From positions 829,298 to 893,297 of the forward strand of contig RPFO01000090.1 of assembly GCA_009746045.1 (NCBI GenBank): DNA of 64,000 nt, in the 5' to 3' direction. Position 1 is the first letter of the stretch, and every line of letters starts with the position of its first letter. Both the position numbers and the translations under genes were made by a program. The stretch is from Mesostigma viride. Taxonomy: Eukaryota; Streptophyta; Mesostigmatophyceae; Mesostigmatales; Mesostigmataceae. The notes under the pieces are model-generated. The model saw only the letters and a list, made by a program, of their open reading frames with translations. It was not told the DNA's origin and did not search any database. Of the stretch, positions 43,150-53,279 are shown in pieces.

Positions 43150-44893
43150 TGATGGTCTACATGCTGCTTACAAGTTTCCAGCCTGATCTGAGTTCATTTG
43201 TTCAATATTCATATTTGTTTCATGTAAGATAACCGAGAAAATGACGAAAAACTGCACATGTATGCTGTCACGTGTCACCATTTGAGCTCATAATGAGCCC
43301 AATTTTTGTGGGTGGTCTATTTTTATGGTCTAGATGCTGCCTGCAAGAATCCAGCCTGAAATGAGTTCATTTGTTCACTGTTCATATTTGTTTCATGTAA
43401 GAAAAGGGGGAAAATGACGAAAAACTGCACATGTATGCTGTCACATGTCACCATTTGAGCTCAGAATGAGCCCAATTTTTGTGGGTGGTCTATTTTCATG
43501 GTCTAGATGCTGCCTGCAAGAATCCAGCCTGATATGAGTTCATTTGTTCACTGTTCATATTTGTTTCATGTAAGAAAAGGGGGAAAATGACGAAAAACTG
43601 CACATGTATGCTGTCACATGTCACCATTTGAGCTCAGAATGAGCCCAATTTTTGTGGGTGGTCTATTTTCATAGTCTAGATGCTGCCTGCAAGAATCCAG
43701 CCTGATATGAGTTCATTTGTTCACTGTTCATATTTGTTTCATGTAAGAAAAGGGGGAAAATGACGAAAAACTGCACATGTATGCGGTCAAATGTCACCAT
43801 TTGAGCTCAGAATGAGCCCAATTTTTGTGGGTGGTCTATTTTCATAGTCTAGATGCTGCCTGCAAGAACCCAGCCTGATATGAGTTCATTTGTTCACTAT
43901 TCATATTTGTTTCATGTAAGAAAAGGGGGAAAATGACGAAAAACTGCACATGTATGCTGTCACATGTCACCATTTGAGCTCAGAATGAGCCCAATTTTTG
44001 TGGGTGGTCTATTTTCATGGTCTAGATGCTGCCTGCAAGAATCCAGCCTGATATGAGTTCATTTGTTCACTATTCATATTTGTTTCATGTAAGAAAAGGG
44101 GGAAAATGACGAAAAACTGCACATGTATGCGGTCAAATGTCACCATTTGAGCTCAGAATGAGCCCAATTTTTGTGGGTGGTCTATTTTCATGGTCTAGAT
44201 GCTGCCTGCAAGAACCCAGCCTGATATGAGTTCATTTGTTCACTGTTCATATTTGTTTCATGTAAGAAAAGGGGGAAAATGACGAAAAACTGCACATGTA
44301 TGCTGTCACATGTCACCATTTGAGCTCAGAATGAGCCCAATTTTTGTGGGTGGTCTATTTTCATGGTCTAGATGCTGCCTGCAAGAATCCAGCCTGATAT
44401 GAGTTCATTTGTTCACTATTCATATTTGTTTCATGTAAGAAAAGGGGGAAAATGACGAAAAAATGCACATGTATGCGGTCAAATGTCACCATTTGAGCTC
44501 AGAATGAGCCCAATTTTTGTGGGTGGTCTATTTTCATGGTCTAGATGCTGCCTGCAAGAACCCAGCCTGATACGAGTTCATTTGTCCACTGTTCATATTT
44601 GTTTCATGTAAGAAAAGGGGGAAAATGACGAAAAAATGCACATGTATGCTGTCACATGTCACCATTTGAGCTCAGAATGAGCCCAATTTTTGTGGGTGGT
44701 CTATTTTCATGATATAAATGCTGCCTGCAAGAATCCAGCCTGATATGAGTTCATTTGTTCACTATTCATATTTGTTTCATGTAAGAAAAGGGGGAAAATG
44801 ACGAAAAACTGCACATGTATGCTGTCACATGTCACCATTTGAGCTCAGAATGAGCCCAATTTTTGTGGGTGGTCTATTTTCATGGTCTGAAGG
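43150..44893 (-). repeat. 173-bp satellite array, right arm (10 units, inverted)
   Basis: The inverse-complement anchor GAGCCCAATT recurs every 173 bp from 43295 to 44852. Same unit as the left array in opposite orientation, so the pair could fold into a giant hairpin. Confidence 0.97.
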
Positions 44894-44987
44894 CTGGATG
44901 ACCCCTGCTTTATTGACAAATATAAGGATTTAATCACATGTGGAAAAATTGAGTAAAATTTATGAAATTGAGCAAACACTTATGAAT

Positions 44988-45416
44988 GCAGCCACCGTGC
45001 AGCAGTCATAGCAATACACGCGGGCCTGCTCTTTGCCACCGCTGCAATCAGCCCGGTCACTTCGCCCGGGATGTTCATCTCTCAGTGCCCGGCAGCCCAG
45101 GGCGGGCGCCGGCAGTGACTAGTAGGGCAGGGCGGGCCGGATGGTAGTGAGGAAGGGAATTTGCGGGCTGGTGCGGAAGGGGAGGCCAGTCCGACCCACC
45201 AGGTGTTCTCACCCCACCTGGGTGCCCAGATAGCAGCGATGGTTGGTACCGCTGGTGAGGTGGGGGACTCCTCTGGGCACGGGGTAGTAGCGGAAGGGGA
45301 AGCAGCTACACCTCTGGTGACGGGGACAACGGGGGTTGGAGGTAGCCTGGCAGGCGTACACGCTGCCGGGGGCGGGCTCCCTATAGTGGGCCATTCCTCA
45401 ACGTACACACCCAGCT
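44988..45416 (+). other. Junction between foldback-type element and integrase
   Basis: Interior of the copia-like element that should connect gag to integrase. One frame (45161-45442) is open and G/A-rich, without a recognisable domain. No protease motif is found here, where Ty1/copia elements would normally carry it. Confidence 0.5.
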
Positions 45417-46420
45417 TTGGCAAAAGGCTCGCCATGCAGTGACGTGTCTGGTCCTGGTGAGGTGCTTAGTGTGTGGGAGATCGGTGTACGGCTGCATAGG
45501 CGGCTAGGTCATGGTCATGCGTCAGAACAGTGGGCATCTGCGTTAGGGTTTCCGGAGCTGGTGGCAGCCTGTAAGGAGGTATGGCAGCGATGTGGCCACT
45601 GTCAGCGCAATGCACCCAAGCCGCGTAGGTTCCATGCACGCACACCCGAGTTGGAGAGAGGCCGTATACAGTGCGATGTGCTGACCTACGACAAGAAGCA
45701 GTATGTGCTGGGGGTAGCAATTAGGTTCTCTAGGATGAAGGTGATAGAGCCGTTGAACCGCATGTTCAAAGAGGACCTGGCGGCTGCCCTGCTGCAGGTT
45801 AAGTCAAGGTTTGCTGTAGTATCGGCGATAGAGTGCGACCAACAGTTTGAGTGCTGTAGGGGAGTGGCTGGCTTGGAGCAGATAGAAATAGCTGGCGCAG
45901 CTGACCATGAGCATCAGGGGCTGGTGGAGCGGCACATCCAGACCTCAAAGTATGTCATGTTAGCGCTAGGGCAGATGAACTCCAAGTCATATCGCGAGCA
46001 GGTTTTCTGGTGTAGGAAGGTAGAGGATCACCTGAATAATCGTGTGCTGTGCAGGGTAGAAGGGGAGGACGGTATCGTAGCGGTGACCCCTCGTGGACTT
46101 GAAATGGGTCTGCTGCCACGTGAGGTGGTGGAGGCCTACAGGGACCATCTGTGTGACCGTTACCTGCGTATGGCACAGCTTGATCTGCGCAGAGGACTAG
46201 TGTACTTGCCAGTGGAGGGAGCGAGGGTGTGGGCCTATAGGGAAGGGCCTCTATGGGCCATCGTGGCCAGTGGGAGGGCCCTGGCGTGGTCACGGAGGTA
46301 GATCCGGATCACATGCTGGCCGAGGTAGCGCTTGAGGAGCGCGCTCGAGTCCGGCTTCTGGCCTGGAAGCATCTCCGCCCCTACTATGATGGGCTGGGGC
46401 CGCCAGACCCGCCCATTGAT
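45417..46420 (+). pseudogene. Integrase of the copia-like element
   Basis: DDE-type integrase that inserts the cDNA. The zinc-binding HHCC region is RLHRRLGHGHA...CGHCQ. Catalytic D, D, E appear in IQCDVLTYD, AIECDQQFE and HQGLVERHIQ. The ORF runs to 46301; a frame shift at about 46253-46300 continues into WEGPGVVTEVDPDHMLAEVA and RLLAWKHLRPYY, an SH3-like C-terminal domain. Almost intact. It precedes the protease-like and RT domains. Confidence 0.85.
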
Positions 46421-46919
46421 GATGAGTCAGAGGACTCCAGTGCGCAGACAGGAGGGGAGGTGGGGGATCCTGGAGGGGCGGTAGAGGGGCTGAGGGAGAA
46501 GGAAGGGCCTGATCAGCCGGCTTCCTCCTCTCTTCTGCCGAGCGCTGGGTTGCCGGCGCTCGACGGCAGTCCAGCCAGTGGTGGGCACGGCGGGTTGGGG
46601 GTTGCCCCACCTGCAGGGGGCCGAGACGAGCAGAGCGCGGCGATGTTGGCCCGCATCATCGAGCGGCTGCAGCGGGGCCGACAACGTGTTGCGACGAGGG
46701 AGCAAGGACTGTCGGTGCCCAGCGAGCCACGGACCGGTGTGGCAGTGATGCCGACCGCAGGTGGAGAGTCACGGGCCGGCGGTGCTGGCGCGCCGACCGC
46801 AGGTGATGGCCAGCAGGGTGGTGACCCTGGGGCAGCAGCAAGTACGAGCTATGCAGCGCCGGGTGGGGGCGAGCCTGAGGGAAGCGGCAATGCTGCCGAG
46901 GAGATTGGTAAGGCGGGTA

Positions 46920-47245
46920 AGAATAGGGCTTCTGTGTCCAAGCTGGTCGATTGGGGCCAGAGCGCTCTAGCTGGTTGTAGGCTGGAGGTGGATACGGATG
47001 CTGCTGTGTGTCTGCTGGGTGAGGGTGTGGCTCGTCATTTCCCAATGCGTGATTCCAAGTGGCAGTTTGTACAGGACTTTTCGGGTGTGGTCAAGGTGCG
47101 AGTCATTGGAGAGGTCATGTTGACTATTCTGGGACGCGAGACGCCGTTCTGTGTAGTGCAGGGATACGATGGTCCTGCTATATTGGGGTTACCATTCCTC
47201 ATGCAATCATCCCGATGTGCAGATACAGAGCACTCGTCTGACTAG
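46920..47245 (+). pseudogene. Retropepsin-like domain after the integrase
   Basis: The frame that opens at 46253 ends with CRLEVDTDAAVCLL, strands of KVRVIGEVMLTILGRE and YDGPAILGLPFL. The last segment is the typical ILG-x-x-F/L of retroviral aspartic proteases, and VDTDA sits where D-[ST]-G-A is expected. The Asp is present but Gly is replaced by Asp. In known Ty1/copia elements the protease precedes the integrase; here it follows. It could be a degenerate or non-catalytic dimer half. Confidence 0.6.
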
Positions 47246-47451
47246 AGTGGGGCATGGGTCGATTGAGCTCGAGGGCTACAAGTCAATTCAGCCACTTAGT
47301 CGCATCTGCACCACAGTAGCCAGGTTGGCAGCCTTGTCTGGCACTGAGGGGGTGGCGTGGGGACCAGATCTCCCGCCGGCTGTAGACTTGGTGCTACCGG
47401 CATTGTTGCACCCCTCTAGCATAGGCATCACCAAGAGAGATATCGCAGCCC

Positions 47452-48786
47452 ATGCACTCGCCTATAGACTGGGATGAACTGGTCAGGCAGATGTCCACGC
47501 CCAGTGGGTTTTCGTCATGGTGGTGTGCTTTCCGTAGGGCCGTGGAGGAGTGGCAGGGCTACGGTGTGTATGAGCCACTGGACGAGGTACCTGAGGGGGC
47601 AAGGGTGCTGCCCCTCAAGATGGTGCTGTCGCATAAGGTGAAGGGGGGTGTGGAAATTTGCTATGTCAGGCCTGTGTCACAAGAGTTCTCGGGCACGAGT
47701 GAGCTTGCGAGGGAGGAACTGTACACGCCTGGTCTTGCTTGGGATAGCTTCCGGGTACTTAGTATGATCCTCTTAGGTTTCCTGGATGAGGGCAGGGACT
47801 ATGCTTGTGGCTCGGTTGATATCAAGCGGGCGTTCCCCAACTCGAGTGAGGAGGTGTTTGATGAGGTACGGGGTGAGACATCGCCACTGGTGGTGGTGGC
47901 TCCGCCTTTCTGGCGGGAAGTGGTGATGGCCAGGTTTATGGGGCTACGCAAGGCAATAGAGGGTCTCCAGAGCGCGTCGATAGTGTGGCGGACTACGCTG
48001 GTACGCAAGCTCAGCGAGATAGCCTCCTTTGAGGTGTCCCCATTTGATCCATCGCTGTTTGTCACTCACACACCCTCTGGACCTATGTTTGTTCAGCTCC
48101 ATGGGGATGACCTGCGTGTGATTGCGCCTCGTGCTGACCTACATCAGTTCTATGCGGCGGTTGCGGAGCGGTTCCCAGTGGGTGAGTTACAGCTGTTGGA
48201 GCCAGGTAAGCCACGAGTGTTCTTCGGTGTCCTGCAAACCATGAGTGTGGTGCAGGGCAAGTATCAGTTGCACCTGAGTATGCCCAGTGAGTATTGCGAG
48301 AAGCTGGTGATGGGAGTGGATGAGTGGTGTGACAAGGGATTGTGGAGCCGGTTGCGTGGCAAGCTTGGTTGGATGGCGACGGTGTGCGCGCCTGACCTAC
48401 TTGTGCTCAGCAGGACTGTAGATGAGGTGCTTGCTCCCATCCCTCCCTCAGTGGTGAAGCAGTATGTCCGCTCGAGCCCTGGTGTTGTGTTGTCCGGGCT
48501 GAGCTTATCCCGACCAGTTACTCTGCACTGTTTCGCCGACACCTCTGGTGAGGGTCGGGAGGTCACCCGGGTACGAGCACGCATGGGTGGTCTGTCTGTC
48601 TTGGCTAACTCTGATGGCAATGCATCCTTGTGTGCGTGGTACTCTCGCTTGTGCCGGAGGGTGGCTGCTGGCTCGGATACTAACGAGTGTCGTGGTGTAT
48701 GCGAATGTATCAAGAATTCGATGTATCTCGAGCAGTTTCTGCGCTGGTTGGGTGGGTGGTTGAGTGTGCATGACCATTGGTGCTGA
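47452..48786 (+). CDS. Reverse transcriptase/RNase H of the copia-like element
   Basis: 444-codon ORF from a true ATG. RT landmarks of the copia type: CGSVDIKRAFPNSS (first catalytic Asp), LRKAIEGLQSASIVWRTTL (the LKK-x-L-YGLKQ-like region) and VQLHGDDLRVIAP, in which GDD stands in for YVDD. RNase H follows: VTLHCFADTSGEG, SLCAWYSRL and AGSDTNECRGV. The ORF closes with a stop inside RNase H; the rest is at 48777-49043 in another frame. Confidence 0.85.
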   Translation: MHSPIDWDELVRQMSTPSGFSSWWCAFRRAVEEWQGYGVYEPLDEVPEGARVLPLKMVLSHKVKGGVEICYVRPVSQEFSGTSELAREELYTPGLAWDSFRVLSMILLGFLDEGRDYACGSVDIKRAFPNSSEEVFDEVRGETSPLVVVAPPFWREVVMARFMGLRKAIEGLQSASIVWRTTLVRKLSEIASFEVSPFDPSLFVTHTPSGPMFVQLHGDDLRVIAPRADLHQFYAAVAERFPVGELQLLEPGKPRVFFGVLQTMSVVQGKYQLHLSMPSEYCEKLVMGVDEWCDKGLWSRLRGKLGWMATVCAPDLLVLSRTVDEVLAPIPPSVVKQYVRSSPGVVLSGLSLSRPVTLHCFADTSGEGREVTRVRARMGGLSVLANSDGNASLCAWYSRLCRRVAAGSDTNECRGVCECIKNSMYLEQFLRWLGGWLSVHDHWC

Positions 48787-49043
48787 CCACCACTGTTCAC
48801 ACCGACAGCCAGCCGTTGGTGAGTTTCATCCTGAACGCGCTGTCCCGGACGCGCGATCTTGACTTCCTTCTTTTGAAGGAGTTATCTTACGCTGTGAGCG
48901 TGCTCCACATGCCTGGGAAGCTCAACCCCGCTGACGCTGTGACCAAGCTGTTCTCGGCGGCGCGTGAGCAGTACGGGATTCTGCGGATGGTCATGGCTGG
49001 TGCCCTGGGCGACTTGCGGGGACTGCTGAGTGGCACATTGTGA
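48777..49043 (+). pseudogene. End of RNase H, copia-like element
   Basis: TVHTDSQPLVSFILNAL carries the last RNase H Asp region, and VLHMPGKLNPADAVTKLF is the typical copia tail. It is one frame off from the RT ORF, so one indel or a programmed shift separates them. Confidence 0.7.
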
Positions 49044-49458
49044 CCCTGTGGCAAAATCTTTCCAGCAGTTGACATTTGGACCTATCTGTTTGGTGGGCTG
49101 GGTATGATCCCTTAACGAGCCCTTTAACTGAAAAGGGGGACCCGGTACGGCTGGGTTAACTTGGTGGGGCTGTGTCCTTGCTGGGTGTGCGGTTTTGATG
49201 ATATGTGCATGTGGATGTGCCGTGACTCAAGGGCGATCGTAATGATCAGTCTTGTGTTCTAGCTTGCTCACAGGACTTACGGCAGACACTGACAGCTCAA
49301 CCAGGGCATGAATGGGCGCCAAGGAAGGGGTAGAGACTCCTCTAGTACATAATGCTCTGGATGATGTTGTGCAGTATGGGGAGTGTTTGCTGGTAGCTCT
49401 TGAGTGAGAATATATGGTGTTGATGGATGGGTGACTGCTCGAAAAGAAAATGGGCTGG

Positions 49459-49963
49459 TGTTGTGATATTGCAGATCTCGCAGTCACTACTACTTGAATT
49501 GGTACGGAATTTGGTACGCCGATATTTGGGCTGTTGCGTGTCTGAGCATTGTCGGAATTTCAGGGGTGCGCAATCTGACTTTACTTCTTGCGTTTGTCAA
49601 TGTTGTCCGTTGGCTAGGGCTTATGTGGTCGAATCTCGGTGATGCTATTTTCGGTGGTGACGGCTTATGCGTTTGTGGTCCTGTAACGGTTGTGACTGTT
49701 GGTTGGTTGGTACTCGGCCGGTGGTTTAATGTTTTGTGGGCGGCGCTGAATGGATCAGTGTAGCGCCGCAGGTCCTGTCACTACTGCTTGGCGTGCTAGG
49801 ATGACAAAAGCCGACAAAAGTGGTGCGAACGTAACATTGACGGTATTCCACTGTTAATGGCGTACGTGAGCTACAAAGAGGTCGGGGGCTTGTGCTGAGC
49901 GCGTCAGATTATTGAATTTTCCGTCAAGAAATTTTCTATTCAATATATCCATTTAATACAACA
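49459..49963 (+). repeat. 3' LTR of the copia-like element
   Basis: 505 bp, near-identical partner of 32795-33300. Followed directly by the target duplication GCTGT. Confidence 0.93.
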
Positions 49964-49968
49964 GCTGT

Positions 49969-50710
49969 CGTGTTGGTTGGAGAGTACTGAGCGCCCCCAG
50001 TGCACTGGGTGCGCTCATGCACTGGGGGCGCTCAGTACTCTCCAACCAACACGACAGCCAACGGTAACACGCCTTTATTTGCGAATCTGCTGGCAGAATC
50101 TGCGCTGGTTGCATGCAATGCTTCTTTCGCACGCCCCGCTGAGCAGCTTGCCACCTTTTTTGGGCCGTCGGATCGGGTGGTGTGCCTTGACTATATCTGC
50201 GTACGTCGGGCTCAGCGCCCCTCAGTTGTTGATGCTCGCGTCCTGCAAGATTCTGTCAGCACGGTGGAATCTGATCACCGTCTCGTGCTCGCTCGCATCA
50301 AATTGCGATTTCCTGGGGTGAAACCGTCGCGACAGCTGGCGCCTCAGCCAGGTGCTCCGGATTGTGCTGAAGGATGCCGACAAGATGTCAGCAGAAGAGC
50401 AGGCCGCTATGTCGCACAGGGATGACTTTCTGGCAGTCTTTGACGCCAGGCCGGGCAGCCGCCAGCAGTTACATGCCATTCCGCCGCCGGGTGATATTTC
50501 AGTGATCCTCCGTGGTGTCGCTGCCAAGTATCGCCTGGCTGCCCGCACTCTCCCCTCCTTGCCTCCGCGCCGACAGCTTGCTGTCCACCGTCACGCACCG
50601 ACAGTGGTCGCCGCCAGGCAGATGCTCCGCCGCAACAGGGATCCGACTGCCAAACCTGGGCTGCAAGCAGCTTTGAGGGTCGCCTACGAGCAGGCTGAGA
50701 AGGCAGACGC
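49969..50710 (+). pseudogene. LINE ORF2 endonuclease, C-terminal part and linker
   Basis: Resumes after the LTR element: NGNTPLFANLLAESALVACNASF, then VCLDYICVRR and STVESDHRLVLARI, the last containing the Ser-Asp-His catalytic end of AP-type endonucleases. The linker to the reverse transcriptase continues to 50710 and on after the scrap insertion at 50900 (DLRSCQQKHDGKGAWFWYKR). Confidence 0.7.
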
Positions 50711-50727
50711 TCAGCAGATCTATATAT

Positions 50728-50886
50728 TAAAAATATAATTACTTACAGCAGAGTGAAATCACTCAAACCAAAGCAAGCGCCCAGCTATAAACCTATATAC
50801 AGAGCCATGTCAAAGCTCTATACTACGATAAGACCAATGGAAACGCCTAACGGGAGGAACCTAATAGCCCTGCTGCACCGCAAAAT
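50728..50886 (-). mobile_element. 159-bp LINE 3' end scrap
   Basis: Near-identical to 57651-57811, the 3' UTR of the restriction-endonuclease LINE. Flanked by a perfect 13-bp target duplication CAGATCTATATAT (50715-50727 and 50887-50899). A severely 5'-truncated insertion within the APE-type LINE, separating two parts of its ORF2 linker. Confidence 0.9.
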
Positions 50887-51234
50887 CAGATCTATATATG
50901 GTCAAGGACCTGCGCAGCTGCCAGCAGAAGCACGACGGCAAGGGGGCCTGGTTCTGGTACAAGCGCCTCGGGCACCCGGACGGCCTCGGCCGGCCCCACC
51001 GCCACGACGTCCCTGGCGCCCCAGCCAAGCGGCTTCGTACCAGCTGGGCCGCGGCCACGGCCGAGGTTGTGGGGACAGCTGCGCCGCCCGGGCCGCCCCT
51101 GCTCCCAGCCGCCGCCGCCCGCCCGGCCGCCCTCAGGCCGGCCCCGCTGGGCCCCCGGCCCCGCCTAGCTAGGTCAGCGGCGGACTACCTAGTCCCCCCG
51201 CTGATCGGCCCATGCACTTGGCGACCCGTCCGAC

Positions 51235-52905
51235 ATGCCTCCTTTCACCTCTCGCGAGGTCACGGAGGCGGTCCAGCGCCTACGTTATGACGCAGCCACC
51301 GGCTCCGACGAGATTCCTGCCGCAGTTGTGAAACTTGCAGCCGAATTCGAGGACACCGGTGTTATGCTGCTCTTCCGGGACATCGAAACCGCCTTCTGCT
51401 GTCGTCGCAACCACCTCCAGCAGCCTGGCAATTAACACAGTTTTCGCACGATGCTGTACAAGAACAAGGGGTCGTCTGCCGACCCCGGCAACTACAGAAG
51501 GGTGTGCATTCAAAGCGCCCCCCTCAGGCTTCTTATGCGGCTCATCCTGAACTGCCTGCGCACGGCCCTGGACGGTCACCTCAGCGAGACTCAGCACGGC
51601 TTCCGTTCAGGTCGCAACACAGTACAGGCCTGCACTCTTCGCTACAGTCTCGCCGAATGGTGGAGGAACTGCAACGCCTTCAGCCTGGTGAGTCCCGCGC
51701 CCTTTGCACCTTGTGCTGGTGGACTTCATCAAAGCCTTCGATTCGGTTTTCTGGCCTGCGCTTTGGGACATCCTCGAGCTGTTCCGAATCCCCCGCCCCC
51801 TTATTGCTGTCATCCGCAACCTGTATGAAGGGTCCACCACTTCGGTGCGCACTTCTTACGCGACCACGCCACCATGCCCTTTACAGAAGGGTTTGTGGCA
51901 GGGCTGCGTGCTGTCGCCCTACCTGTTCATTATTGTGGTCGAATACGTAATGATTCAGGCGCGCAAGCGATTTGCCCGCATCGTGGGTATAGGGAACCAG
52001 GGGTGCAGGTTGCTAACAAATTCTGGCATGGCGGCGCGGACACGGAGATTCGGCTGGCAGACATCATCTACGTAGACGACACCACCCTCTTCGAGGACAC
52101 TGGGCACGTGCAGACATGGCTGGACTGCCTGGCTATCGAGGCCCGTGCAGTGGGGCTTGAGGTCAGCAAGAAGACAGAGGCCCTGGCGGTTGGGCTCACC
52201 CACTCACCGCCACCCCTCTATCTCCTAGACGGCTCTCGAGTCTTGTATCAGGACCGCGTCAAGCTGCTGGGCAGCCTGCTTCCCAGCTGCGAGGTTGATG
52301 TGGACCATTGCATCTCCCTCGCCTGGCACGCTTTACGCCAGTACCGGGCCCTGTGGCGCAAGCCCCTGGGCAAGATCGAGAAACAGGACCTGTTTAAGGT
52401 CCTCGTCCTTCCTGTTCTCACATATGGGGCCGAGACGTGGACCCTCACCGCCGACCTGGCCCGCAAGCTGGACGGCGCGGTCACCAACATGCTGCGCTCC
52501 ATTTTCAGAGTAGGATATGCTGCTCACGTCCGCAATGAGGACCTGTATCAGGGCATGCCATATATCACCAGCACCATTAAGCAGCGGCGCCTGCAGCTAG
52601 TAGGTCACCTAGCTCGCACCAACCAGGTAGATACCTCTCGTGGCCCCCCCGCGGGACTGCGACCAGCTCAGCCTGGCCGGCACCTCCTGACGTGGGCCGG
52701 GCCCAGTGATGTTAGACGCCGCAAGGCCCGCACCTTCAAAGAACAGCTAGTAGAGGACATGGGGGGCCTAGGCCTCTCCGTGATTTGGAAGAAGATGATG
52801 GACAAGGCCAAGTTGGCCCAGGTCATAGAGGACAACGAGCCCCCCCCTGTGGGGAAGCGCCCGCGTGTGCAAACCCACGGGAGGCACGCCAGACAGCTCC
52901 CCTAG
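51235..52905 (+). pseudogene. LINE reverse transcriptase
   Basis: RNA-dependent DNA polymerase of the LINE. Motifs in order: FTSREVTEAVQRLRYDAATG; NYRRVCIQSAPLRLL; LSETQHGFRSGRNTVQA; LVLVDFIKAFDSVFW (first Asp); LQKGLWQGCVLSPYLF; IIYVDDTTLFEDTG (catalytic YVDD); then LPVLTYGAETWTLT and RRLQLVGHLART of the C-terminal region. The segments lie in different frames, changing near 51420, 51700 and 52040, so the ORF is broken. Confidence 0.85.
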
Positions 52906-53038
52906 GGCAGCGTGATGCTGTTTAGATAGATGTTGTAGTTAGTGATGCTGTTATTAGATAGATGTTGTAGGTCGATGATGTAGATAGATTAGACCGGTAG
53001 GACTGTTAGCACCCACCCATCCATCCATCGGGGTTAAT

Positions 53039-53062
53039 GCTCCGTGACTCCCCAACGGGAGC
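53039..53062 (+). promoter_or_regulatory. LINE 3' hairpin, copy 2
   Basis: Identical in sequence to 26868-26891 and likewise followed by a TTAATTAA tail. Marks the 3' end of the split LINE. Confidence 0.6.
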
Positions 53063-53100
53063 ACGAGCCTAATTAATTAATTAATCCATTCCATCCCATG

Positions 53101-53165
53101 TTCCCCTCCCTCTGAGGACTTATGCATGCTCACGTGACGCGGTCACGTGTCTATTAATTAATTAA
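53101..53165 (+). repeat. Hairpin-plus-TTAA tail, copy 2
   Basis: TTCCCCTCCCTCTGAGGACT, then a CACGTGAC/GTCACGTG hairpin, then (TTAA)n. The same arrangement is at 23980-24040. Probably the 3' end of another TTAA-tailed LINE or SINE. Confidence 0.7.
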
Positions 53166-53205
53166 TTAATTAATTAATTAATTAATCAATTAATTAATTA
53201 ATCAT
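53150..53205. repeat. (TTAA)n run
   Basis: About a dozen TTAA units with one TCAA variant. Belongs to the TTAA-tailed element ending here; the gypsy element inserted 75 bp further on. Confidence 0.9.
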
Positions 53206-53279
53206 CACTGATCACTATGTTTCCGGCTCATGCATGCCGCCGGGTCTGCAATCGTTACCCGTAATAATCGGCTCACACC

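Larger units (their letters stand above)
34451..44987. mobile_element. Foldback-type element with satellite arms
   Basis: The ends are inverted: ATTCATAGGTGTTTGCTCAA at 34451 and its complement ending at 44987, matching at 24 of 25 positions. Each arm continues into ten tandem copies of a 173-bp unit in opposite orientation. This architecture resembles foldback transposons such as Drosophila FB, whose long inverted repeats are made of tandem repeats. The middle holds a 65-bp repeat, a DIRS element, a Tudor-like ORF and a 109-bp repeat. No transposase recognised and no clear target duplication. Confidence 0.7.
32795..49963 (+). mobile_element. Ty1/copia-like LTR retrotransposon with unusual domain order
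   Basis: LTRs at 32795-33300 and 49459-49963 begin TGTTGT and end ACAACA, and are about 99% identical by eye (three substitutions and a few tiny indels). The target duplication is GCTGT (32790-32794 and 49964-49968). Inside are gag with a zinc knuckle, integrase, a protease-like domain, reverse transcriptase and RNase H. A purine-rich tract (GAAAAGAAAATGGG) precedes the 3' LTR. It is interrupted by a foldback-type element of about 10.5 kb; without that it is about 6.6 kb. Confidence 0.9.
30880..53090 (+). mobile_element. APE-type LINE (L1-like), split by a 17-kb LTR element
   Basis: An L1-like non-LTR retrotransposon: ORF1 (about 30888-32190), endonuclease (32195-32794 resuming after 49968), reverse transcriptase (51235-52905) and a 3' UTR ending in a hairpin and TTAATTAA tail. 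Two later insertions are recognised: the copia-like element 32795-49963 and a 159-bp LINE scrap 50728-50886. Without them the LINE is about 5 kb. Frameshifts and stops show it is dead. The 5' end is not fixed; a motif shared with the other LINE lies at 30226. Confidence 0.8.

Noticed and set aside
34530-44893. CRISPR-like regular arrays (173-bp and 109-bp periods)
   Set aside because: Whole units repeat without unique spacers and units are far longer than CRISPR repeats; they are eukaryotic satellites.
34441-44996. Target-site duplication for the foldback-type element
   Set aside because: The flanks CTCAGGGG (left) and GCAGCCAC (right) do not match convincingly at any usual length.
48505-48800. 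Minus-strand ORFs over the copia-like RNase H
   Set aside because: The forward frame carries the recognisable RNase H; reverse frames show no domain.
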